Source of the DNA: Bradyrhizobium sp. dw_78
GTDB lineage: Bacteria > Pseudomonadota > Alphaproteobacteria > Rhizobiales > Xanthobacteraceae
Assembly: GCF_018449525.1 (NCBI RefSeq)
Contig: NZ_JAAVUS010000005.1
Location: 356,507-420,506 of the forward strand
Direction of reading: 5' to 3'
DNA: 64,000 nucleotides
Made by a program: the position numbers and the translations under genes. This document shows, in pieces, positions 1-11,640 of this stretch; the first letter of the stretch is position 1, and every line of letters starts with the position of its first letter. The notes beneath the pieces are model-generated. The model did not search any database. It saw only the letters and a list, made by a program, of their open reading frames with translations, and was not told where the DNA came from.

Positions 1-1034
1 AGGAGCGCCGCCCGGCGCGGGCGCCGCGCGAAAAGAAATCCGGCGAGCGCATCGCCAAGGTGGTGTCGCGGGCAGGCTTAGCCTCGCGCCGCGATGCCGA
101 GGAATGGATCGTGCAGGGCCGCGTCTGCGTCAATGGCCGCGTGATCAATTCGCCGGCGCTCGATGTCACCGTCAACGACGTCGTCACCGTGGATGGCAAG
201 CCGTTGCCGCCGCGCGAGCGCACGCGGCTGTTTCTGTATCACAAGCCGCGCGGCCTGATGACGACCCACGCCGATCCGGAAGGGCGGCCGACGGTGTTCG
301 ACAATCTGCCGGAGGGCCTGCCGCGGCTGATCAGTATCGGCCGGCTCGATTTCAATACCGAGGGCCTGCTGCTGTTGACCAATGACGGCGGCCTGGCGCG
401 TGCGCTCGAACTGCCCGACACTGGCTGGCTCCGGCGCTATCGCGTCCGCGCCCATGGCGAGGTCACGCAGGCCCAGCTCGACGAACTGAAGAGAGGCATC
501 GAGGTCGACGGCGTCAAATATGGTTCGATCGATGCGACGCTGGAACGCGACCAGGGCGCCAATGTCTGGCTGGTATTTGCGATCCGCGAAGGCAAGAACC
601 GCGAGGTGCGCAACGTGATGGCGCATCTTGGCCTCGAAGTGAACCGGCTGATCCGGGTGTCCTACGGCCCGTTCCAACTGGCCGAACTCGCCGAAGGGCA
701 GGTCGATGAGGTCAGGACTCGGGTGTTGCGCGACCAGCTGGGCGAGAAGATCGCCGCGCTGGCGGGAGCTGATTTCAACCGGCCGATGCCGGGTGAGCCC
801 GATGCAAAGACCGACGACGATGCGGCCGAGGCGCCGCACGGCAAGAAGCCGTTCAAGCCAGCCGGCAAGAGTGCGCTGATCGCCGACCGCAAGGGCCGCC
901 GCGTGCTGGTGCAGCGCACCGGCAGCGAGGAAGCGCGCGCCCGCAATGAAGCCGAGGCCAATGGCTACGGCCCGCCGCGTCGTCCGCAGCGCGGCTATCA
1001 CGGCAAGCGCGATCTGAGGCCGCGGGACGAGTAA
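1..1034 (+). CDS. rluB: 23S rRNA pseudouridine synthase, RluB type (5' end outside window)
   Basis: Isomerises a uridine in 23S rRNA (U2605 in E. coli numbering for RluB). The frame is open from base 3, so the start codon lies before the window; 343 residues are visible. An N-terminal S4 RNA-binding domain is seen at about residues 16-65 (IAKVVSRAGLASRRDAEEW). The catalytic core contains GRLDFNTEGLLLLTND, whose Asp is the family nucleophile. After the core there is a basic, low-complexity tail of about 100 residues rich in Lys, Arg and Gly. Such tails are common in alphaproteobacterial members and presumably bind RNA. rsmD follows on the same strand, pairing two rRNA-modification genes. RluB is preferred over RsuA or RluE by overall resemblance only. 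Confidence 0.9.
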   Translation, partial: ERRPARAPREKKSGERIAKVVSRAGLASRRDAEEWIVQGRVCVNGRVINSPALDVTVNDVVTVDGKPLPPRERTRLFLYHKPRGLMTTHADPEGRPTVFDNLPEGLPRLISIGRLDFNTEGLLLLTNDGGLARALELPDTGWLRRYRVRAHGEVTQAQLDELKRGIEVDGVKYGSIDATLERDQGANVWLVFAIREGKNREVRNVMAHLGLEVNRLIRVSYGPFQLAELAEGQVDEVRTRVLRDQLGEKIAALAGADFNRPMPGEPDAKTDDDAAEAPHGKKPFKPAGKSALIADRKGRRVLVQRTGSEEARARNEAEANGYGPPRRPQRGYHGKRDLRPRDE

Positions 1035-1083
1035 GAGTCCTCTCATGGCTTTTGGGTTGAACCTCGCCTTGAGTTCGGTTTCA

Positions 1084-1101
1084 CCTCTCCCATGGGAGAG
1101 G
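1084..1101. repeat. CTCTCCC palindrome, family E, copy 1
   Basis: CCTCTCCCATGGGAGAGG is a perfect 18-bp inverted repeat in the rluB-rsmD gap. The same CTCTCCC...GGGAGAG hairpin recurs at four other intergenic places in this window. No T-tract follows it. Confidence 0.7.
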
Positions 1102-1154
1102 GGGTCTACTGCCGTTGCGGCAACGTCTCGCTCACCCCGGCAAGGGATGTAGCC

Positions 1155-1712
1155 ATGCGCGTCGTTGGCGGACGATTGAAAGGCCGAAATCTGGCATCGC
1201 CGTCGTCGCGCGACATCCGTCCGACCGCGGACCGCTTGCGCGAGTCGGTGTTCAACATCCTGATCCACGCCTATGGCGATCCGATCGGGGATGCGCGGGT
1301 GCTCGACCTGTTCGCCGGTACCGGCGCGCTCGGGATCGAAGCGGTTTCGCGCGGCGCGAAATTCACGCTGTTCGTCGATAATGGCGCCGAAGCCCGTGCG
1401 CTGTTGCGCAACAATGTCGAAACGTTGGGCCTTGGCGGCGTGACCAAGATCTACCGCCGCGACGCCACCGATCTCGGACCGGCGCACCCGGTCGAGCCGT
1501 TCTCGCTGGCGTTTCTCGATCCGCCCTACCGCATGAAGCTGGCCGAGAAGGCGCTCGCCTCGCTGCGCGGTGGCGGCTGGCTGACGCCGGGCGCGCTGCT
1601 GGTCGTCGAGGAAGCCAAGGCGGCCGCGTTCGCCGCGCCGGAAGGTTTTGAGGAATTGGAGCGGCGCGCCTATGACGACACCGAGTTCGTGTTTTTGCGG
1701 GCCAGTATGTAA
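1155..1712 (+). CDS. rsmD: 16S rRNA (guanine966-N2)-methyltransferase RsmD
   Basis: SAM-dependent methyltransferase that makes m2G966 in 16S rRNA of the 30S subunit. The 185-residue protein matches the usual family length. It begins MRVVGGRLKGRNL, the typical RsmD N-terminus, so I use the ATG at 1155 rather than an upstream in-frame start at 1092. Motif I (LDLFAGTGALGIEA) binds SAM and motif IV FLDPPYR is the N-methyltransferase catalytic loop. It lies 120 bases after rluB. The gap holds a perfect 18-bp palindrome at 1084-1101. A dispersed palindromic repeat follows the stop codon and separates it from convergent mutL. Confidence 0.93.
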   Translation: MRVVGGRLKGRNLASPSSRDIRPTADRLRESVFNILIHAYGDPIGDARVLDLFAGTGALGIEAVSRGAKFTLFVDNGAEARALLRNNVETLGLGGVTKIYRRDATDLGPAHPVEPFSLAFLDPPYRMKLAEKALASLRGGGWLTPGALLVVEEAKAAAFAAPEGFEELERRAYDDTEFVFLRASM

Positions 1713-1736
1713 TTCGTGGCAATCCATTGGTACGTC

Positions 1737-1815
1737 CGTCATTCCGGGGCGATGCGAAGCATCGAACCCGGAATCTCGAGATTCCGGATCGCCGCTTCGC
1801 GCCGTCCGGAATGAC
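1737..1815. repeat. Dispersed GTCATTCCGG palindrome, family B, copy 1
   Basis: Long imperfect inverted repeat. It opens with CGTCATTCCGGGGCGATGCG, has a centre containing CCCGGAATCTCGAGATTCCG, and closes with GTCCGGAATGACGG. It lies between the convergent ends of rsmD and mutL. At least seven further copies occur in the window. Confidence 0.8.
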
Positions 1816-1847
1816 GGATATACCAATCGCTATAGGCTCATCTCGCC

Positions 1848-3668
1848 CTACCTTCGCCCGAACAGCTTCTCGATATCCGAAAGCTTCAGCTCCACATAGG
1901 TCGGGCGACCGTGATTGCACTGGCCGGAATTCGGCGTGTCTTCCATTTCGCGCAGCAGCGCGTTCATCTCTTCCGGCTTGAGGCGGCGGCCGGCGCGCAC
2001 CGAGCCGTGGCAGGCCATGGTGGCCGCGACATGCATCAGCCGGCGTTCCAGCGGCAGCGCCTCGTCCCATTCCGCCATGTGTTCGGCAAGATCGCGCAAC
2101 AGCGACGCCGCGTCGGCCTTGCCGAGCAGTGACGGTGTCTCACGCACCGCGACGGCGCCGGGGCCGAAGGATTCCACCGCGAGCCCGAACGAAGCCAATT
2201 CGTCGGCGCGTGCCATGATCTTCTCCACGGTGGATTCGTCCAGTTCGACGATCTCCGGGATCAGGAGGATCTGCCGCTGTACGCCGTTCCTCGACAGCGA
2301 AGCCTTGAGCCTCTCATAGACGATGCGCTCATGGGCGGCGTGCTGGTCCACCACCACAAGGCCGTCGCGGGTCTGCGACACGATATAGGTTTCGTGGATC
2401 TGGGTCCGCGCCGCGCCCAGCGGACGGTCGAGCAGATCGGCGGACGGCGCCTGCTCGAACCGCACATCGGCCGTGGGCGTGCCGACATCGAACGCGGCCT
2501 GTCCCGGCTCGGCGAAAGCGGTTGCTGCCTCGAAAGACGGCCGTGACGCGGCGGGCGAAAATCCCTGAGAGAAAGCCGGCGAGCTGCGCCAGTCCCAATT
2601 GGCGGGGCGTGGCGCGAAGGAGGGACGGAATGACGTGATCGCCGCGCCATCGACGTTGGCCGCGGTGCGCCGGCCCTCGCGCGCAAGACCCTCCTTCAGC
2701 GCATGCACGATCAGGGCGCGGACCAGGCCCGCGTTGCGGAATCGTACCTCGGTCTTGGCCGGATGCACATTGGCGTCGACCTCCTGCGGATCGAGCGTCA
2801 CGAACAGCGCCACCACCGGATGGCGGTCGCGCGGCAAATAGTCGGAATAGGCCGCGCGCACCGCGCCCAGGATCAGCTTGTCGCGCACCGGGCGGCCGTT
2901 GACGAACAGATATTGCCCGAGCGCATTGGCGCGGGTCAGCGACGGGGCCGCGGCAAAGCCTTCGACCACCACGCTCTCGCGTTCGGCGCGCACCTCGATC
3001 GCGCTGGAACGGAAATCCGCGCCCAGGATATCGCCGAGCCGCGTCAGCCGGCCGGGCGCGCCGGGGAGTGCGGCGGCCCAGGTCACGGGCGCACGTTCCT
3101 CGCCAGCTAGGGTGAAGGCAATATCGGGGCGCGCCATCGCCAGCCGCCGCACCACCTCACGGATCGCCTCGGCTTCGGTGCGGTCGGTCTTGAGGAATTT
3201 CAACCGCGCCGGCGTCGCGAAAAAAAGATCGCCGACCTCGACCCGGGTGCCGTGCGACAGCGCCGCCGGCATGATCGCCGATTTCACGCCGCCCTCGACC
3301 GAGAGCGACCAGGCATGCGGCTCGCTGCCATGGCGGGTGGTGATGCCGAGTTTCGCCACCGCGCCGATCGACGGCAGCGCCTCGCCGCGGAACCCGAGCG
3401 TGCGGATCCGCAGCAGGTCCTCGTCGTCGAGTTTCGAAGTGGCGTGGCGATCCACCGCCAGCGCCAGATCGTCATAGGTCATGCCGCTGCCGTCGTCAGT
3501 GATGCCGATCCGTCGCCTGCCGCCGCCATCGGTGAAGATATCGATCCGGCTGGCGCCGGCGTCGATGGCGTTTTCGACCAGTTCCTTGACCACGCTCGCG
3601 GGACGTTCGACCACTTCGCCGGCGGCGATGCGGTTGACGATCTGTTCGGGAAGCTGGCGGACGGGCAT
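1848..3668 (-). CDS. mutL: DNA mismatch repair protein MutL
   Basis: Couples MutS mismatch recognition to strand excision. The 606-residue protein has the N-terminal GHKL ATPase motifs ENAIDAGA, DDGSGM and GFRGEALPSI. The C-terminal dimerisation domain carries DQHAAHERIVYE near residues 441-452, the DQHA-x2-E-x4-E metal-binding motif of MutL endonucleases. It also has ACHGSVRAG and NHGRPT. The motif predicts that MutL itself nicks DNA, as in bacteria without MutH. The ATG at 3668 (MPVRQLPEQIVNRIAAGE) matches family starts better than a TTG at 3695. It is convergent with rsmD. Confidence 0.96.
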   Translation of the reverse strand: MPVRQLPEQIVNRIAAGEVVERPASVVKELVENAIDAGASRIDIFTDGGGRRRIGITDDGSGMTYDDLALAVDRHATSKLDDEDLLRIRTLGFRGEALPSIGAVAKLGITTRHGSEPHAWSLSVEGGVKSAIMPAALSHGTRVEVGDLFFATPARLKFLKTDRTEAEAIREVVRRLAMARPDIAFTLAGEERAPVTWAAALPGAPGRLTRLGDILGADFRSSAIEVRAERESVVVEGFAAAPSLTRANALGQYLFVNGRPVRDKLILGAVRAAYSDYLPRDRHPVVALFVTLDPQEVDANVHPAKTEVRFRNAGLVRALIVHALKEGLAREGRRTAANVDGAAITSFRPSFAPRPANWDWRSSPAFSQGFSPAASRPSFEAATAFAEPGQAAFDVGTPTADVRFEQAPSADLLDRPLGAARTQIHETYIVSQTRDGLVVVDQHAAHERIVYERLKASLSRNGVQRQILLIPEIVELDESTVEKIMARADELASFGLAVESFGPGAVAVRETPSLLGKADAASLLRDLAEHMAEWDEALPLERRLMHVAATMACHGSVRAGRRLKPEEMNALLREMEDTPNSGQCNHGRPTYVELKLSDIEKLFGRR

Positions 3669-3767
3669 CGGCGACTCGCGGAAATGAGCCTTCAATCTAG
3701 AGATTTTTGCCGTGGGAGGGGAGGCCGCGGGCGCAACGCCGAAAGACGCTCCCCGTTGTTCACGGCC

Positions 3768-4187
3768 CTAATCATCGAAGCTGCGCGAGCCGCGGTTGGC
3801 CTTGATGTCGCCGCGGCGTTTCTTGCCTTCGAGCCGGCGCTTTTTCGAGCCCAGCGTCGGCCGTGTGGCGCGGCGCGGCGTCGGGCGCACCAATGCCTCG
3901 CGCAGCAACTCCGTCAACCGGTCAATGGCATCGGCGCGGTTGCGCTCCTGGGTCCGGAAGCGCTGCGCATGGATCACGATCACGCCATCCTTGGTCATGC
4001 GCTGGCCCGCCAACCGCTCTAGCCGCGCCGCGACATCGTCGGCCAGCGCGACCCGGCGCGTGTCGAAGCGCAATTGCGCCGCGGTCGAGAGCTTGTTGAC
4101 GTTCTGGCCGCCCGGACCCGAGGCGCGCACGAACGAGATCTCGATGTCGTCGTCGTCGATGATAAGATTGCGGGAAATCCGCAGCAT
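3768..4187 (-). CDS. arfB: Alternative ribosome-rescue factor / peptidyl-tRNA hydrolase ArfB
   Basis: Releases the nascent chain from ribosomes stalled on mRNA without a stop codon. The 139-residue protein has the catalytic GGQ motif in GPGGQNVNK near residues 27-35 and the C-terminal basic tail (RPTLGSKKRRLEGKKRRGD) that enters the empty mRNA channel. Length and order match YaeJ/ArfB rather than a full release factor, which would be over 350 residues. The ATG at 4187 gives the usual MLRISRNL start; an in-frame GTG three codons upstream is possible. It lies 99 bases before the mutL start on the same strand. Confidence 0.93.
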   Translation of the reverse strand: MLRISRNLIIDDDDIEISFVRASGPGGQNVNKLSTAAQLRFDTRRVALADDVAARLERLAGQRMTKDGVIVIHAQRFRTQERNRADAIDRLTELLREALVRPTPRRATRPTLGSKKRRLEGKKRRGDIKANRGSRSFDD

Positions 4188-4272
4188 GGCGTCCACCGGG
4201 GCATTCGTCAGGAATCGGCGAGCTCAAGATAGCGGTTTTATGCTGAAGTTGCTTCGCCGCGCTCCATCCGTT

Positions 4273-4296
4273 CCTCTCCCGCAGGCGGGGGAGAGG
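4273..4296. repeat. CTCTCCC palindrome, family E, copy 2
   Basis: CCTCTCCC at 4273-4280 pairs with GGGAGAGG at 4289-4296 across an 8-base loop, between arfB and the M16 peptidase genes. There is no U-tract, so it is a repeat rather than a simple terminator. Confidence 0.65.
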
Positions 4297-4359
4297 GCAG
4301 AGCGTGCCGCGGGGCGGCTGCTTAGCTTGGCTGCCCGCAGGAGAAAATCAATTCACCCT

Positions 4360-5739
4360 TCAGTTCGCCTTGGGCGGCGGCGGCGTCATGGCCGCGGGCT
4401 CGGCGGTGGCCTGCGGGGCGCGGCCGACGACCACGGTGAGCAGGCCCTGCCCCCACAGCCGCCTGGCCGCGGCCTTGGCGTCGTCGAGCGTCACGGCGTC
4501 GACGATGGCGTTGCGCTTCTCGATATAGTCGATCGGCATGCCGTCGAGCTGATATTGCAGCATCGCCGAGGCCAGCTTGGAGGACGTGTCCAGCGCCAGC
4601 ATCTGCGAGCCCTTCAGGTAGGATTTGGCCTCGTCCAGTTCCTTCTGGGTCGGGCCTTCCTCGGCGATGCGGCGGACTTCCTGGTTGATGGCTTCCACCG
4701 TATCGCCGGCGCGGTCGGCGCGCGTTCCGGTGTTGCCGACGAAGATCGCGGAGTGTTCCATCCACACCAGCGACTCGTAGACCGAATAGGCAAGGCCGCG
4801 CTTCTCGCGGACCTCGTGGTAGAGCCGCGACGACAAACCGCCGCCGCCGAGAATGTGATTGACGATATAGGCCGCCATGAAATCCGGATCGTGGCGGCGG
4901 ATGCCGGGGCCGCCGAAGGTAACGACGGTCTGCGGCACGTCGAGCGGGATGAAGGCGCGCTGCGGCGGTTTGGCGGCCGCGACGTCGGGGACCGGCGTGA
5001 GCTGCGCCTTGGCCGGCAGGCTGCCGAAGGTGCGGTCCAGCAATTGGCCAAGCTTGCCGGCGTCGATATCGCCGACGACGGCGACTTTCAGCGTATCTTT
5101 CGCCAGCACGCGGCGGGTGTAATCCTTCAAATCGGCGATCGTGATCGACGGCACGCTTTCCAGCGTGCCGTCGGCCGGCCTCCCATAAGGGTGATCGCCA
5201 AAGGCCATTTGCAGGAACTTGCGGCCGGCCAGGGCGCTCGGATTGGTGGTGTCGCTTTGCAGGCTTGAAATGACCTGCGAGCGAATTCGCTCGACGTCGG
5301 CGCTGTCGAAATGCGGCGAGGTCAGCGACATCCGCAGCAGGTCGAAGGCCTCGTCGCTGGTGTCCTTCAGCATGCGCAGCGAGCCGCGGAAATAGTCCCG
5401 CGTCGCGCTGAAGCTGAGGTCGATCGCGCGGCGGTCGAGCCGCTCATGAAAGGTCTTGGAATCCAGATCTCCGGAGCCCTCGTCGAGCAAATCGGAAACC
5501 AGGCTGGCGACGCCGGTCTTGCCGGCCGGATCCTGGGTCGCGCCGCCGCCGAAGGCGTATTCCATCGCGATCACCGGCACGGTGGAGTCCTGCACGAACC
5601 AGGCCTCGATGCCGCCGGGCGAAACCAGATGCTGGATCCTGGCCGCCGCCTGCGACGGTGTCGGCGCCAGCGGCGCCAGGGCAAGGCAGGCGCCGACCAG
5701 GAGGGCGGTGCGCCGCGTGTAAACCCGCAGATTGCTCAC
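4360..5739 (-). CDS. M16 family peptidase-like protein, probable non-catalytic partner
   Basis: 459-residue protein of the insulinase (M16) fold with an N-terminal signal peptide (TALLVGACLALAPLAPTPSQAAA), so it should act in the periplasm. Where catalytic members have HxxEH it reads TGVASLVSDLLDEGSGD, so the zinc ligands are missing. The substrate-binding GLAYSVYESL segment of the second domain is present. It is the second gene of a pair. Its GTG start at 5739 overlaps the TGA of the upstream catalytic M16 gene (GTGA) and is preceded by GAGGAG. Paired M16 proteins of this kind form heterodimers in which one subunit supplies zinc and the other substrate-binding residues. I infer the same here. 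Confidence 0.88.
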   Translation of the reverse strand: MSNLRVYTRRTALLVGACLALAPLAPTPSQAAARIQHLVSPGGIEAWFVQDSTVPVIAMEYAFGGGATQDPAGKTGVASLVSDLLDEGSGDLDSKTFHERLDRRAIDLSFSATRDYFRGSLRMLKDTSDEAFDLLRMSLTSPHFDSADVERIRSQVISSLQSDTTNPSALAGRKFLQMAFGDHPYGRPADGTLESVPSITIADLKDYTRRVLAKDTLKVAVVGDIDAGKLGQLLDRTFGSLPAKAQLTPVPDVAAAKPPQRAFIPLDVPQTVVTFGGPGIRRHDPDFMAAYIVNHILGGGGLSSRLYHEVREKRGLAYSVYESLVWMEHSAIFVGNTGTRADRAGDTVEAINQEVRRIAEEGPTQKELDEAKSYLKGSQMLALDTSSKLASAMLQYQLDGMPIDYIEKRNAIVDAVTLDDAKAAARRLWGQGLLTVVVGRAPQATAEPAAMTPPPPKAN

Positions 5740-7124
5740 GAGCGCTTCTCCTCGGGTTTCGGCGCGGTATCCTTGATCAGGTAACCGGTCACTGACCGCT
5801 TCTTGTCGAGCCATGTTTGCGCCGCCTCCCGCACCTGTTCGGCGGTGACCGCGCGAATGCGGTCCGGCCAGCTTCTGATGTCCTCGACGCTGAGGCCGGT
5901 GGTGAGCGCCGCGCCGTACCAGCGCGCCAGCGTCGCCTGATTGTCCTGGGCGTAGATCGCCGAGGCGATGAGCTGGGTCTTGACGCGTTCGAGATCCTCA
6001 GCCGCCACGGTGTCTTTCGCGATGCCGGCGATCACGCGGTCGATCACCTGTTCGATCTGCGCGAATTCGACGCCGGGTTTCGGCGAGGCCGTGATCGTGA
6101 ATTGCGTGGCGTCGAGCGAGGTGCCCTGATAGCCGGCGCCGGCGCTGACGGCGAGCGGCTGGTCGACCACTAGCGCGCGGTAGAGATAGGAGTTGCTGCC
6201 GCCGCCCATCAACTGCGCCAGCACGTCGAGCGCGGCGCTTTCCCCGGCCGCCGCGGTGGTGGCGGACGGCACCAGATAATAGCGCATCAGCTTGGGCTGT
6301 TCGACGCGGGGATCGGCGAAGGTCACGGTGCGCGGCGCGATCGGCGGCGGCTCCTGCGGGCGGATGCGCCGCGCCGGGATCGCGGGTTGCGCCGCGACCT
6401 TGCCGAACGTCTGCTCCGCCATGACGCGGACGTCCTTGGCATCGACGTCACCCGCGATCACCAGCGTCGCGTTGTTCGGCGCGTAGAAACGCCGGTAGAA
6501 CGCCAGTGCGTCTTCGCGGTTGAGTTTTTCGATTTCGTGGTGCCACCCGATCACCGGGCGGCCATAGGGATGGTTGAGATACAGCGCCGCCATCACCTGC
6601 TCGATCAGCCGCGCCTCCGGATTGTTGGCGACCCGCATGTTGTATTCCTCGAGCACGACGTCGCGCTCGGGCAGCACGTTTTCGTCCTTCAGGATCAGGC
6701 CGGTCATGCGGTCGGCCTCGAACTCCATCATGCTGCCGAGCTGGTCGCGCGGCACGCGCTGGAAATAGCCGGTGTAGTCGGTGGAGGTGAAGGCGTTCTC
6801 GTTGCCGCCGATCCGCAGCACGGTCTGCGAGAATTCACCGGCCGGATGCTTGCTGGTACCCTTGAACATCAGATGTTCGAGAAAATGCGCAAGGCCCGAC
6901 TTGCCGGGCGTCTCGTCGGCGGAGCCGACCTTGTACCAGATCATCTGCGTGACCACCGGCGTGCGGTGATCCGGGATCACCACGACGTTGAGGCCGTTAT
7001 CCAGCGTGAACGTGGCCGGAGGATCCGAAGTCACCGTGGTCTGGGCGGATGCGCCGTGGGTCAGGAATGCGAAGGCCGAGACGAGCGCGGCGCGAATGAA
7101 AACGGCGGGGCGGTATGGGCGCAT
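5736..7124 (-). CDS. M16 family zinc metallopeptidase, catalytic subunit
   Basis: 462-residue exported peptidase of the insulinase / processing-peptidase fold. The active-site HxxEH is seen as GLAHFLEHLMFKGT, with the downstream Glu region in EEYNMRVANNPEA. The ATG at 7124 starts MRPYRPAVFIRAALVSAFAF and a cleavable signal peptide ending near GASA; upstream in-frame codons would bury this signal, so I reject them. AGGT lies just upstream. Translation is coupled to the non-catalytic M16 gene by a 4-base overlap. Physiological substrates are unknown; related periplasmic pairs degrade peptides. Confidence 0.92.
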   Translation of the reverse strand: MRPYRPAVFIRAALVSAFAFLTHGASAQTTVTSDPPATFTLDNGLNVVVIPDHRTPVVTQMIWYKVGSADETPGKSGLAHFLEHLMFKGTSKHPAGEFSQTVLRIGGNENAFTSTDYTGYFQRVPRDQLGSMMEFEADRMTGLILKDENVLPERDVVLEEYNMRVANNPEARLIEQVMAALYLNHPYGRPVIGWHHEIEKLNREDALAFYRRFYAPNNATLVIAGDVDAKDVRVMAEQTFGKVAAQPAIPARRIRPQEPPPIAPRTVTFADPRVEQPKLMRYYLVPSATTAAAGESAALDVLAQLMGGGSNSYLYRALVVDQPLAVSAGAGYQGTSLDATQFTITASPKPGVEFAQIEQVIDRVIAGIAKDTVAAEDLERVKTQLIASAIYAQDNQATLARWYGAALTTGLSVEDIRSWPDRIRAVTAEQVREAAQTWLDKKRSVTGYLIKDTAPKPEEKRS

Positions 7125-7257
7125 TATGACCTGTCTGAAGGCCCGAACGGAATCATTCGGGAAAAGCCGTGACAACAGAAGCGGCGGCAATATACGCCGA
7201 CGAGGCAAGGCCGGATGTCACGAAGTCGAGTGTTGCGAAACGGGCCAGCAGGCGCGA

Positions 7258-7989
7258 TCAATCGCCATACTTGCCAGCGGCCGGATCGTATTCCTTGTTC
7301 AGCGATTCCTTGGGACCGGTGCCGTATTGGAAATTGGACGACGGGGTCTGGTATCCCACGGGAGGCTGAGTCAGGGTTTCCCGGGTTGGTTCCCCCTTGA
7401 AGGGGGCGGTTTCGCTGCTGTTGCCCTTGAAAACTTTAAACATGCTGCCGGTAAAGCCGAGCTGCGACGGGCTGAGAATCGCAGTCCTGCCAGGCTCGCC
7501 GCCCGGTACCAGCGTGTCCGAATCGCCCATGCCGGTCGGGGCAGGTTTGGCGGTCTTGCCGGCGGCCATTTCAGCCGGGGTCAGGACGCGGGCCGCCTTG
7601 AGCGGATCCTTGTCATCGTTCTTGCGGGACGCGACCGCTGCCTTATGGCGCGCTTCGTCGGGGTCCTTCGGCCAGTTCGGCACGTTCACCGTTTTGGACG
7701 TGACGGCCGGCGGCGGCAGGTCGATCTTGGGCGGCACGACCAGCGGGGAACGCTCGCGATAGTCGATGCCCCGGTTGTCCATGTTGGTGCCGCCGATTCC
7801 GGTCATGATGCCCTGGATGATTTTTTCCTCGAAGGTCGTGTCGTCTTCCTCGTCATCCTCCTGGGCGCGGGCCGCGCCGGTGGCCATCACGAAGCCGATG
7901 CCGAGGGCGACCGCGGCGAGCCGAATGGCATGCATCGGCGCGCCGGAAGCATTCCGCACAAACCAATTGCTGGCTTTGGTATCGCGCAT
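7258..7989 (-). CDS. Exported protein of unknown function
   Basis: 243 residues with an N-terminal hydrophobic signal (IRLAAVALGIGFVMATGAARA) followed by an acidic stretch (EDDEEDD). I do not recognise a catalytic family. The mature part is rich in Pro, Lys, Asp and Gly, has no cysteine and looks largely extended, with segments such as RSPLVVPPKIDLPPP and LSPSQLGFTGSMF. The start at 7989 (MRDTKASNW) gives a longer leader than usual; an in-frame ATG inside (MHAIRLAAV) would give a standard signal peptide. It lies upstream of the M16 pair on the same strand, about 130 bases away. Periplasmic location is inferred. Confidence 0.72.
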   Translation of the reverse strand: MRDTKASNWFVRNASGAPMHAIRLAAVALGIGFVMATGAARAQEDDEEDDTTFEEKIIQGIMTGIGGTNMDNRGIDYRERSPLVVPPKIDLPPPAVTSKTVNVPNWPKDPDEARHKAAVASRKNDDKDPLKAARVLTPAEMAAGKTAKPAPTGMGDSDTLVPGGEPGRTAILSPSQLGFTGSMFKVFKGNSSETAPFKGEPTRETLTQPPVGYQTPSSNFQYGTGPKESLNKEYDPAAGKYGD

Positions 7990-8100
7990 CGCGTTGTTCC
8001 TGTTCAAGGTTTCCCGCGGGATCGCCGGGCAGGGGCGCAGCTCCGCTCCTGCAGGCAACCTGCAAGTCATTTGAGCCTAGAGAGCCCGTATTAGCCCCGA

Positions 8101-8594
8101 TCAGGGCGCTTTTGCGGCGGGTACCCCCAGGAAGGAATCATACAATAGGGCCATAACCCCGGCAACAATCGCCACGTCGGCCAAGTTAAACACGTACCAG
8201 TTGAAGGTATGGCCACTGACCTCAATGTGGAACAGGGCAAAATCGACCACCGCGCCATAGACGAAGCGGTCGATGGCGTTACCGATGGCGCCGCCGATGA
8301 TCAGGCCGAGCGCAACGGTCGCCAGCAAGGAACGCGACCGCGCCATCCAGATTGCCAGCACGACCACGGCCACGGCCTTGACCGCCATCAACGCGATCTG
8401 CGCGGCAGGACTGTCACTCTGAAACCAGCCGAAGCTGATCCCGATATTCCACGCCAGCACCAGATCGAAGAACGGTGTGATCTTCACCGCGCCGCGATGG
8501 GCGATGTCGAACACGCGCAGCAGCCAGAATTTCGAGGCCTGGTCGAGCAGCAGCGTGACGATGGCGGCGATGATGCCGGGACGGAGGCGGGAGC

Positions 8595-8598
<4 letters not shown>
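8101..8598 (-). CDS. lspA: Lipoprotein signal peptidase LspA (signal peptidase II)
   Basis: Inner-membrane aspartyl peptidase that removes the signal peptide from diacylglyceryl-modified prolipoproteins. It has four hydrophobic segments and the two conserved catalytic regions [10 protein letters not shown] and FNLADVAI, each supplying one Asp. It ends with VPAAKAP. A TTG at 8598 overlaps the TGA of ileS as TTGA and gives 165 residues, the usual family length. Longer starts would extend deep into ileS. Coupling to ileS is a classic arrangement. Lgt, the preceding enzyme of the pathway, is at 50.2-51.1 kb. Confidence 0.93.
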
Positions 8599-11594
<2,996 letters not shown>

Positions 11595-11640
11595 GGCGGG
11601 GTGAATAGCGTGTTTTGATGGGGAGGGGGAGGGGCGTAAA

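Noticed and set aside
78..1826. Long minus-strand frame over rluB and rsmD
   Set aside because: It covers two well-supported plus-strand genes; the composition is that of antisense GC-rich DNA.
3796..5268. Plus-strand open frame of about 490 codons over arfB and the M16 gene
   Set aside because: It spans two real minus-strand genes and the gap between them, and has no domain. It is an antisense shadow.
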